Of a stretch of DNA of 53,271 bases, positions 7,408 through 14,613 are shown in pieces. Location: assembly GCA_020831585.1 (NCBI GenBank), contig JAFIGE010000013.1, positions 1 to 53,271 of the forward strand, given 5' to 3'. The notes below the pieces were generated by a model that saw only the letters and a list, made by a program, of their open reading frames with translations, was not told where the DNA came from and did not search any database. Origin of the DNA: Opitutales bacterium. GTDB lineage: Bacteria > Verrucomicrobiota > Verrucomicrobiia > Opitutales > Oceanipulchritudinaceae. Position 1 is the stretch's first letter, and each line of letters begins with the position of its first letter. The position numbers and the translations under genes are program-made.

Positions 7408-8718
7408 TTAAGCCGGAGTCGTGCCTGCGGGCAGAGCGGCGCGTGCGGCGGCTATTCGTTCAAGCGGTATCCCTGAAAGGGTGGCGACGAGCTGATCGTC
7501 GCTGGTCTGGCGAAGAACGGGCCATAGATTGTGGGCGAGTGCATCTTCTGCCGGAGAGATGTTGCTGGAGGCGGCTGTCAGTCCGATTGCCGCACGGAGG
7601 CTGGTTGCCCGGATGTCTTCTTCGGCGGAGTGGAGGATGACCCGGTCAATGCACGCGGAGAGATCGCGGAAATTGCCCGGCCAGAACTGCCCGAGGAGAA
7701 GCGGACCGCAGTCCGGCTGCCAAGTCCATGCCTGCCCGTAGGTTTGTTTGGTTTGGCGGGCGAGGAGTGTGCGGGCGTAGTGAGCAACCGCTTCCGGGCG
7801 TTCGCGCAAAGGGGCCAGGCGGTATGGTCGCCAGAAGGGGTGGATGGTCGCGCGCTCGGGGGACTTTTCCTCGAAAACCCAACCGACCCGCGCGCGCGCT
7901 CCCAGGGCTACCCATTTTTCGAGAGCATGGCGCAGGGCCCCGGCATCGTTAAACCAGCCGACGGGAATAGCCCCGGCGGATAGGTTGCCTTGGAGTGCTT
8001 CTTGAAAAGCGTTGGTTGTGCCGTCGATGTGTTCTGCGCGTATACCTCCATAGGTTGCCTCGGTGAGGAGGGCGTCGAAAAAGGGTTCAAAGTCCAGGCC
8101 GGTCTCTCCGGAGAGGGCCTGGACTCCGGTTTCATGCCAGCGCATGGCAGCGTCCAGAAGCATCTCTCTTTGGCTATCCACCTGTATGGGAAAAAGGAGA
8201 CGATCCGCGCCCGCATCGGGAAAGCGGAGATCGGTCCGTTGCCCTTTGGTGTCCGTGATGTCGGCCCACTGGGCACGCCACTCGCTCCACTCCGCTTGCC
8301 GCGAAAGGACCTCATCCGGGCCAAAGCCGAGCGACTGAAGGCAGTCAAAAAGCGCCTCTCCATTGGCTGGCTTTTGAAGGAACCGGCAGAGTCCCAGATT
8401 GACCATTTCCATGAGCCGGGTCTCATCCACAAAACCGGAGATGAGGACGGTGGGGAGCGTAATGCCCCGCCGCCGGGCTTTCTCAAAGAATTGCCGTCCG
8501 TTCATCGACGGCATACGATAATCAAGAAGAATGACATCAAACCGCTCCGTTGCCAATCGCTTTAGGGCGGTCATTGGACAACGGAGTGTTTCGACCAGAT
8601 AGCCCTTGGACTCCAAGAGGTCGCGGAGGGCTTCGGCGACGGCTTCTTCGTCTTCCACGATAATGACTCGAACGGGAAAGACGGCGATGTCAGTGAGTTG
8701 ATCGGTCAAAGAGGTCAT
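7408..8718 (-). CDS. receiver plus eroded NtrC-type AAA+ protein, copy B
   Basis: The product is 436 residues and colinear with copy A along its full length, with roughly two thirds of residues identical by eye. The receiver is complete: the acidic pair is E-D in VIIVEDEE, the acceptor Asp is in LLDYRMPSMNG, Ser is in VLISGF and Lys is in RFLQKP. Phosphorylation is therefore plausible. The AAA+ part has the same defects as copy A: the Walker A site reads LSGETGLDFE with no Lys, and the GAFTGA loop is absent. APLRERPEAV and WPGNFRDLSACIDRVIL are kept. Retention of identical defects in both copies argues that the altered domain is functional and selected, not decaying. The ATG overlaps the stop of the upstream gene by four bases (ATGA). 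No histidine kinase is seen in the window. Confidence 0.85.
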   Translation of the reverse strand: MTSLTDQLTDIAVFPVRVIIVEDEEAVAEALRDLLESKGYLVETLRCPMTALKRLATERFDVILLDYRMPSMNGRQFFEKARRRGITLPTVLISGFVDETRLMEMVNLGLCRFLQKPANGEALFDCLQSLGFGPDEVLSRQAEWSEWRAQWADITDTKGQRTDLRFPDAGADRLLFPIQVDSQREMLLDAAMRWHETGVQALSGETGLDFEPFFDALLTEATYGGIRAEHIDGTTNAFQEALQGNLSAGAIPVGWFNDAGALRHALEKWVALGARARVGWVFEEKSPERATIHPFWRPYRLAPLRERPEAVAHYARTLLARQTKQTYGQAWTWQPDCGPLLLGQFWPGNFRDLSACIDRVILHSAEEDIRATSLRAAIGLTAASSNISPAEDALAHNLWPVLRQTSDDQLVATLSGIPLERIAAARAALPAGTTPA

Positions 8719-9932
8719 GATGGCGAGGGGTAGGGAGCGGTTAACAAACGAAGGGCGGCTTCCCGTTGGCGGAGGTATTCGGTGGAGCGGGCTTCGGCCG
8801 TGCGGGCGGACTCGAGCATGCCGGGCAACAGGCTCGCGTGCCGGGTAATGGTGCGCAGGCCGGCCTCATCGATTTCACCGGTTGCTGCCGTTTTTCGGCT
8901 GATCCACTGCGCGAGTGCTTCAATTTCAATGTGGGAGGGAAACCGGTCGCCAAAAAGGTCCTCCGGGTAAATTTGGAAAGGAACTTCCCGCCTGGCTTCG
9001 CTCCCGAGTTGGCGGACGCGCCACTGGAGGAGTTTGACCTGGTCGTCGCGGAACTTCTCCGGCGGAGGCAGCTCAACGGCGGCTTGTTGCAGGACGGCGG
9101 CAGTGGAGGAGTCCATCATCCCTGCTTCAGCCAGTTGCGCGGGTGAAACGGCTGCCCCGATGATGAGGCGGATCAAACCATCTTCGTCGGCGCGAAGAAG
9201 GCCCAGATCATGCAACAGAAATTGCGTGAGGCCCTCGGAAAGGCCGCCGGCCGAGTAGATGGCCATGACGGGAGCGCGCCGCCACTGGCCGTGTTGAATC
9301 TCTTCGAGGACGGCCTTTTTGATGGAGGTTTCGTCGCCATCGAGGAAGAAGACAACAGATGAGGGCAGGCGGCGCTTCAACTTCTCCACATACAAGCGGA
9401 ATATAAGGGACGATGCGCACTGCGCGTGGAGAACGGGAGGGATATCGGCAATACTGAGGATTTGGTTCGCCAGAATTTGCCATCCTTCGCTCGCAAATTG
9501 ATCATTGCCCAGCGCAAGGGAGCCTCCTGATCCGGGCGGTGGGGGGCTCCTGTCAGCGGCGAGGGTTTTATCGTTTTCTTCGAGATCGTCCTTCATCTTC
9601 CGAATGATGGCGAGCGGGCGAAGGGGGCGAAGAAAAACGCCATTCACCTCCTGCCGCAGGAGAAAGGAAATCTCCATTCGGTTGAACGAATCCCCGAGCA
9701 GATAGAGGCGTTTCGTGAGCGAGGACTTCCGGATTTTCGAGAGATCATCCGCGTTGGGAAGGTTGGAACCAAAAATCGCCAGGATAACAATGTCCGGAGC
9801 GGGCGTCGTTTTCGCCACTGGGCTTGCCGGTATGCCTTCGAAGAGAGTCACGGCGAAATCGTTCTGTGACAGGAACATTTCCATGCCCTCCCGTTCCGCC
9901 GCATCGGAAGAAATAAACCAAAGGTTATGCAT
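8715..9932 (-). CDS. pseudo-receiver protein with AAA-like remnant, copy B
   Basis: The 405-residue product is a full-length paralogue of the protein at 4909-6123. The opening (MHNLWFISSDAAEREGM) is identical for 17 residues, and SSVVFFLDGDET and ALAQWISRKTAATGEIDE are also shared. The N-terminal receiver-like domain again lacks the acceptor Asp and the KP Lys (RPLRP). The variable linker near residues 125-145 (rich in Pro, Gly and Ser) separates it from the middle domain. The start ATG at 9930-9932 is unambiguous and its 5' flank resembles that of copy A. It is translationally coupled to copy B of the receiver protein. The two proteins probably form a complex. There is no catalytic residue set that would suggest an enzyme. 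Confidence 0.8.
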   Translation of the reverse strand: MHNLWFISSDAAEREGMEMFLSQNDFAVTLFEGIPASPVAKTTPAPDIVILAIFGSNLPNADDLSKIRKSSLTKRLYLLGDSFNRMEISFLLRQEVNGVFLRPLRPLAIIRKMKDDLEENDKTLAADRSPPPPGSGGSLALGNDQFASEGWQILANQILSIADIPPVLHAQCASSLIFRLYVEKLKRRLPSSVVFFLDGDETSIKKAVLEEIQHGQWRRAPVMAIYSAGGLSEGLTQFLLHDLGLLRADEDGLIRLIIGAAVSPAQLAEAGMMDSSTAAVLQQAAVELPPPEKFRDDQVKLLQWRVRQLGSEARREVPFQIYPEDLFGDRFPSHIEIEALAQWISRKTAATGEIDEAGLRTITRHASLLPGMLESARTAEARSTEYLRQREAALRLLTAPYPSPS

Positions 9933-10035
9933 AATAGAAAACTGAGCGCGGGCGAGAGAGCCACGGCCGCAACATACTATTCAGATTGGCGTTCCTTTAC
10001 GGAAGTGCAAGATTGGAAGAAAGGGCTGCGGTCGC
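9933..10035 (-). promoter_or_regulatory. conserved 5' flank of module B
   Basis: These bases lie between the start of module B and the glycerate kinase gene. Read beside the flank of module A they share several blocks in the same order: a short stretch next to the ATG, a (G/A)GGGCGAG block, a GCAAGAT(A/T)GGAA block and GCTTGACCC. Sequence between the blocks has diverged. The pattern suggests that promoter or leader elements were duplicated with the genes and kept. I could not recognise a standard -35/-10 pair or a sigma54 -24/-12 pair. It may overlap the promoter of the divergent glycerate kinase gene. Confidence 0.4.
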
Positions 10036-10071
10036 TTGACCCGGATGGCTCCGATTGAAAGCTTTGCACCC

Positions 10072-11262
10072 ATGCATGCCCTTCTTGCCTTCGATAAATT
10101 CAAGCATTCCATGACCGCGGCGGAAGCCTGCGCCGCCGCCGCTGACTCTCTGCGTTTGGCCCAGCCCGCCTGGAATCTGCAAACAGTACCATTGACCGAT
10201 GGAGGAGAGGGCTTTGCGGAAATTCTCACGCGCACGCTCGGGGGTGACCTCCACTTCCTTACGGTAACGGATGCGCTCTTTCGGCCGAAGGAAGCTGTCT
10301 TTGGCATTGTCCCCTATGAGCACGTTCCGGTGGCCGCGCGCGAACGTCTGCGTCTGCCGGGATGCGCCCGCCTCGCCGTTGTGGAAATGGCCCAAGCCGC
10401 TGGCATCGAGGGGCTCGATGAGAGCGAGCGGGATCCGTGGTCGGCGTCAACTTTCGGGGTGGGGGAGTTGCTCAAGGCAGCCATCGAAGCCGGGGCGGAT
10501 GCGATCCTTCTCGGGGTGGGTGGGAGCGCCACGAATGATTTGGGAGTGGGCGCGCTCGAAGCTCTCGGCGTGATTGCCTACGGGCACGATTTGCAGCCCC
10601 GCTGCCGCCTTACGCCGCAGACCTGGAAGGACGTCGCCTCGCTCGGCGGCCTCTACAACGTCAGCAACTTTCCGCCCGTGCGCATCGCCTGCGATGTGGA
10701 CAACCCGCTCACAGGCGAGCGGGGCGCAACGGCCGTTTTCGGGCCGCAGAAAGGACTGCGGGCGGACGATTTTGTGAGCCTGGAGCGTGCCGTAAACAAG
10801 ATGGCGGATCGTCTCCTCGGTCTCTGTGGCGTCCCTGAGGAAGCTTTTGCCGAGCGGAAAGCGGCGGCGGGCAGTGGAGCGGCCGGTGGGATTGGTTTTG
10901 GCCTGTCCTGTGCCCTTCCCGATGTGGCTTACATAAGCGGTTTTCCTCTCTTTGCGGATTGGTGCGATCTTCAAACGGCTTTGCGCGGGGCTGATTGGAT
11001 TCTGACGGGCGAGGGTCGCTTCGACGCCAGTTCTCTCGGTGGAAAGGGACCCTCCGCCATCCTCGCGATGGCGGGTGCGGGCACGCGGGTGAAGGTTTTT
11101 GCGGGGTCCGTCGATGAAGCGTTACGGCGGGACCCGCCCGCCCCGCTCTCACCGGCGGATATCATCGCTATTTCTCCGCCGGACCTCCCCTTGGCTCAGG
11201 CGCTGCGCGAGGCTCCGGATCGACTCGCGGCAGCGGTCAAGGCAGCCTTTTCCCATCTCTGA
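10072..11262 (+). CDS. glxK: glycerate kinase (GlxK/GarK type)
   Basis: The product is about 396 residues. It opens with HALLAFDKFKHSMTA, the family's N-terminal DxFKgSxtA motif, then LTDGGEGF, the glycerate/ATP-binding DGGEGt motif. Later it has LLGVGGSATNDLGVGALEALG, CDVDNPLTGERGA and GEGRFDASSLGGKGP, all standard for class-I glycerate kinases. It phosphorylates D-glycerate with ATP to 2- or 3-phosphoglycerate in the cytoplasm, feeding lower glycolysis. The ATG at 10072 places the motif at the usual distance from the N terminus; ATG codons at 10036 and 10045 are possible but less likely. It is divergent from module B and followed by a Fe-S carrier gene. Confidence 0.93.
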   Translation: MHALLAFDKFKHSMTAAEACAAAADSLRLAQPAWNLQTVPLTDGGEGFAEILTRTLGGDLHFLTVTDALFRPKEAVFGIVPYEHVPVAARERLRLPGCARLAVVEMAQAAGIEGLDESERDPWSASTFGVGELLKAAIEAGADAILLGVGGSATNDLGVGALEALGVIAYGHDLQPRCRLTPQTWKDVASLGGLYNVSNFPPVRIACDVDNPLTGERGATAVFGPQKGLRADDFVSLERAVNKMADRLLGLCGVPEEAFAERKAAAGSGAAGGIGFGLSCALPDVAYISGFPLFADWCDLQTALRGADWILTGEGRFDASSLGGKGPSAILAMAGAGTRVKVFAGSVDEALRRDPPAPLSPADIIAISPPDLPLAQALREAPDRLAAAVKAAFSHL

Positions 11263-11345
11263 ACCCTGCCGGTCGGGGTCCGTCCAGCGGTCCTTCAATT
11301 GAGACCGGACTTGAACTTCGCGCCGTTCCACTCATCGTTGGAAAT

Positions 11346-11720
11346 ATGTCATTAAATGTCCTTGAAGCGCCTCCGGGTGTGCGCCTCGGCAATGAGAAAC
11401 TCATTCGTCTGACCGAAGCGGCGGGCCGAAAGGCCCTGGCCTTGCGCGACCGCGAGGAGGGTGCGCGCTTTCTCCGCATCCGCATCACTGGCGGGGGGTG
11501 CAACGGGCTTTCCTATAAGATGACGTTCGTGCGCGAGGCCAAGGAAGGGGACATTTTTGTGGAATCCCAAAACGTGCCCCTGCTTATCGATCCCAAGAGC
11601 GCCCTCTTTTTGCGCGGGATGCAGCTCGATTATTCGGACAAGCTGGTCGCCGGCGGATTCAAGTTCAGCAATCCCAACGCCAAGGCAAGCTGTTCCTGCG
11701 GCGAGAGTTTTTCGGTCTGA
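11346..11720 (+). CDS. HesB/IscA/ErpA-type iron-sulfur cluster carrier
   Basis: The 124-residue product has the A-type carrier signature: one Cys in ITGGGCNGLSYKM near residue 56 and a CSC pair in KASCSCGESF at the C terminus. The three Cys hold a transient 2Fe-2S or 4Fe-4S cluster for delivery to target proteins. The conserved segments RGMQLDYSDKLVAGGFKFSNPNA agree with the family. The first 18 residues are an extra N-terminal extension. Which A-type member it is (IscA, SufA or ErpA) cannot be decided without phylogeny. No isc or suf operon surrounds it; a second Fe-S assembly gene (mrp/apbC type) lies 14 kb away. Confidence 0.92.
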   Translation: MSLNVLEAPPGVRLGNEKLIRLTEAAGRKALALRDREEGARFLRIRITGGGCNGLSYKMTFVREAKEGDIFVESQNVPLLIDPKSALFLRGMQLDYSDKLVAGGFKFSNPNAKASCSCGESFSV

Positions 11721-11738
11721 GTCTGCTAACCGCGCGAA

Positions 11739-13301
11739 TCAGGGCTCCTGCGCGGAGGCGGATCTCACGAAGCGGGCGAGGTTTTCCTTCTGGCGCTCCA
11801 GCTCGGAGAGAACGGTGTACATCATGTGACCGGCCTCGTAATACGCCACCTCGATGTTGTTGCGCAGATCGGGGTGAAGAAAGAGGCGGTCGAGGGTGTA
11901 GTCCATCGCCCAATACGGTGTGGCGAGATCATAATACCCGCTGCACACATGCACGCGCAGAAAGGGATTCATCACCATGGCATCGCGCAGGCGCGGGCCG
12001 ACATTGACATAGCGGGTGGAAAACTCGTCTCCGAAATTCCACGGCCAGACATTTGTGAGAATTTCGTAGGGCAGGTAGGTTTTGAAGTTCAGCTCCCGCC
12101 TGATGTAGTCGTTGAGGGTTGCGGAATAGGCCCCGAAAATCTGGGCATAGCTCGGATCGAAATGAATACCCCCGCCGCCGGACTGAAAGGGAAGCGGCGC
12201 GACGCCGGCATAGCGACCATCAAACCGGCCCACGCGAAGGCCCTCATCCTCCCGCAAGGCCCCGAAAAAATGAAAGACCGTTGGCTTCAAGCGGTGGCGA
12301 AGGACGGTTTCCCCGTCCAAACCGGTCAGCGCGGCGAGGCGGGCGGCGACGGCGGCGTGTTCATCCTCGGGCAGCGCATCGCCCGCAAACAGAGCCGCGC
12401 GGTAGGGGCCGCCGGCGAAGGCCTCGGCCTCTTTCAAAAGTTCGGCGAGGGTAAGCACCTGCAAATCAGGCGCGAGGCGTTTGTGAAACCAGGCTGTGGC
12501 TGCCATCGAGGGCAGGAAAAGGACAAACGGCAGGTCGTTGTCTTCGCTGTAGCGAATCGTGGCAAAATCGAGCACGGCGGAAACGAGCATGATGCCATTC
12601 AGATACATGCCATGCCGCTGTTGCAGATGGAGCGAGAGAGCGGCCGCGCGGGTAGTGCCGTAGCTTTCGCCAATGAGAAACTTGGGTGAGGACCAACGCT
12701 CAAACTCCGTCACATAGCGGCGGATGAAGTCACCCACGGCCTCCACATCCTCGTTCAGACCGTGAAAAGCCTTCTCCTTTTCCGCATCGGTGGCCCGACT
12801 GAAACCTGTGCTGACCGGATCGATAAAAACCAGATCCGACTCATCCAGGAGGGAAAATTCGTTGTCGACGAGACGATGCGGCGGGGGCAGGGCGAAGCCT
12901 TCATCGTCGAGGAGAACCCGGCGCGGGCCGAGGACGCCCATGTGGAGCCAGACGGAGGAAGAACCCGGACCTCCGTTGAAGGAAAAGGTCAGCGGTCGGG
13001 TTTCCGGGTCGGTACCATCTTTCACATAAGCCACGAAGAAGATATCCGCGCGCTCACTCCCTTCACGGTGATCTTTGAGGGTGAGCAGACCCGCTTTCGC
13101 GGTGTAGGCGATCTCGCGCCCGCCGATCGTGACACGGTGATGGGTCGTGACCAACTCGCGGATTCCCGGAAGGCCCTCGCCCGGGGAGGCACCGTTGGTC
13201 TCCGCGTCGGACTTGGCAAAAGCCGTAGTAGTGAAAGTACAGAGAAGGAAAAGGGTGGGAAGGGAGGCCCACTTTCCGAAGGTCGGGGTCTTTATTGGCA
13301 T
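11739..13301 (-). CDS. secreted serine carboxypeptidase, S10 family
   Basis: The product is 520 residues from the ATG at 13301, which gives a signal peptide (residues 1 to about 29, ending TTTAFA). The S10 hallmarks are present: FSFNGGPGSSSVW (oxyanion hole) at about 107-118, and the nucleophile Ser213 in GESYG. Near the C terminus the expected Asp is in CSGYYDLATP and the His in EAGHMMY. S10 enzymes remove C-terminal residues at acidic pH, and bacterial members are generally periplasmic or extracellular. The frame is open 48 codons farther upstream, but those residues do not resemble a secretion signal. It is convergent with the Fe-S carrier gene and 18 bases from it. It lies downstream of the RAYT on the same strand. 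Confidence 0.92.
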   Translation of the reverse strand: MPIKTPTFGKWASLPTLFLLCTFTTTAFAKSDAETNGASPGEGLPGIRELVTTHHRVTIGGREIAYTAKAGLLTLKDHREGSERADIFFVAYVKDGTDPETRPLTFSFNGGPGSSSVWLHMGVLGPRRVLLDDEGFALPPPHRLVDNEFSLLDESDLVFIDPVSTGFSRATDAEKEKAFHGLNEDVEAVGDFIRRYVTEFERWSSPKFLIGESYGTTRAAALSLHLQQRHGMYLNGIMLVSAVLDFATIRYSEDNDLPFVLFLPSMAATAWFHKRLAPDLQVLTLAELLKEAEAFAGGPYRAALFAGDALPEDEHAAVAARLAALTGLDGETVLRHRLKPTVFHFFGALREDEGLRVGRFDGRYAGVAPLPFQSGGGGIHFDPSYAQIFGAYSATLNDYIRRELNFKTYLPYEILTNVWPWNFGDEFSTRYVNVGPRLRDAMVMNPFLRVHVCSGYYDLATPYWAMDYTLDRLFLHPDLRNNIEVAYYEAGHMMYTVLSELERQKENLARFVRSASAQEP

Positions 13302-13498
13302 GGAGTCGAGTGCGGCGACCCTCTCTTTAAGGTCAAGACCGGAAATCCGCCGGGAGGGGTCGCCAGTCTGCGGGCAAGCATAGAGAGATTCGGTTCTGAC
13401 CTGTATGAACATCCGATTTTCCGCACGATCACTCGGGATACCCACCGCAGCAAGGAGTGTGAGTCAACAAGGCGTGTTTCCGAAGGTGTGGGCTGTCT

Positions 13499-14500
13499 TT
13501 ATTGTCGCTTCACGGCAGCCGCGACCTTCGTGAGATCAGCCCCGCCTTCCTCGGCAACCGGTTTGGCTTTCCTTCCTCTTCGAAAGCCCAGCCAACCGTT
13601 GGCCGCGCAGAAACTTTCCACCCACGCAACCGAACCGACCACCCAGCTCTCGCTGAAAGCACGGATTTTCGACAGAAGCTCCGAACCTTCGGCGTCAGCG
13701 GTCGATTGCCCATCTTCGACCTTCGCCTCTCCGGAAGGCCTGTGGTCCTCTCCCCGGCGAGAACGCATTCCCGGCCCCGTCCGGCTGAACAACCGCGCCC
13801 GGTAGCGCTCGTGCCATTGGGTCGTCCAAGTCATCTTGCCCTCGATCCGGGCGATCCCCCGCCGCGCCGCCGAGCCACCCGCGCAAGCCTCTCCAAACCC
13901 GCTGAAACGATAGTCGCTCGCATCTTCAACCAGCCCCGCCCGCACCGGATTCAAATCAATGTAAGCCGCCACCATCCTTTGCGCCTCCGTATCCGCCTCC
14001 ACGATTACACTGCGGAAACGCTCCGCCCAGAAAGTCCCCACCGTCCCGTGCTTCTGATTATACCACAAAGTAAAGCGCGTCTTCACCTCCCGCATGAAGA
14101 CCGACACATCCCCCATCCGCGCCTTCAGCCGTCGACGGATGCCCTCTGCCGAGCTTCCGTTTTTCTTCAGAATGACCTCCAGATCATCCGCATCCAACCC
14201 CAGCGAAGCGCAACGCGTCCCCCCATAGAGCGCCCGAAACCGCGTCACCAGCCCCGCATCGTCCAGGACTTCCGTCTCCTTCGGATCCAGCCTTACGAAG
14301 ATGTGAAAGTGATTCGCCATAAAGCAATACGTCAACACCTCCATCCCCGCGAACGCCGCCTGCGAGCGCATAATATGCCGCATCGCCTTCATCGCCTCCT
14401 CATCCATCAGCCGCCTTTTCTGCACCACCCTCGAAATAAGGTGGTGGCAAGCCAGTCGTGGATACCGCAGCCGCCTACAATACTTTCTACTCATGCTCAT
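13499..14500 (-). CDS. REP-associated tyrosine transposase (RAYT, Y1_Tnp), complete
   Basis: The 333-residue product has the HUH nuclease motif in YCFMANHFHIFVRLD and the catalytic tyrosine in AAYIDLNPVRAGLV, with FWAERFRSVIVE between them. This is the normal order for the Y1 transposase superfamily, which nicks and rejoins single-stranded DNA at REP hairpins. A basic, divergent C-terminal domain follows (GFRRGRKAKP). Both motif sets are intact, so it may be active. Its N terminus is nearly the same as that of the truncated RAYT at the window end. A second ATG six bases downstream aligns better with that copy. An operator-like palindrome lies about 40 bases upstream. I could not find convincing REP hairpins at its borders. 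Confidence 0.9.
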   Translation of the reverse strand: MSMSRKYCRRLRYPRLACHHLISRVVQKRRLMDEEAMKAMRHIMRSQAAFAGMEVLTYCFMANHFHIFVRLDPKETEVLDDAGLVTRFRALYGGTRCASLGLDADDLEVILKKNGSSAEGIRRRLKARMGDVSVFMREVKTRFTLWYNQKHGTVGTFWAERFRSVIVEADTEAQRMVAAYIDLNPVRAGLVEDASDYRFSGFGEACAGGSAARRGIARIEGKMTWTTQWHERYRARLFSRTGPGMRSRRGEDHRPSGEAKVEDGQSTADAEGSELLSKIRAFSESWVVGSVAWVESFCAANGWLGFRRGRKAKPVAEEGGADLTKVAAAVKRQ

Positions 14501-14528
14501 TCAGCTATTCCAATGACACAGATCACAA

Positions 14529-14554
14529 TGTCAACATGTAAATGTTCAGAACAT
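14529..14554 (-). promoter_or_regulatory. operator-like palindrome and -35-like TTGACA upstream of RAYT
   Basis: On the minus strand, ATGTTCTGAACAT (14554-14542) is a perfect inverted repeat of six bases around a central T. Seven bases later comes TTGACATT (TTGACA at 14534-14529), a good -35 hexamer. The same palindrome followed after 5 bases by TTGACATT precedes the RAYT at the window end (53123-53146). The rest of the leader is also partly conserved (CATTGG.AT.GCT.AATGAGC). A repressor site overlapping the promoter is the simplest reading. It could instead be a transposase-binding element. A matching -10 box is not clear. Confidence 0.5.
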
Positions 14555-14613
14555 GCAAAATACATTGAGCCCAACGGTTTACGTCTCCGATGATTGGTTG
14601 AACTTCCGGACCG

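Noticed and set aside
13502-14593. A 363-codon plus-strand frame opposite the RAYT.
   Set aside because: It is Pro/Arg/His-rich antisense; the RAYT on the minus strand has intact HUH and Tyr motifs.
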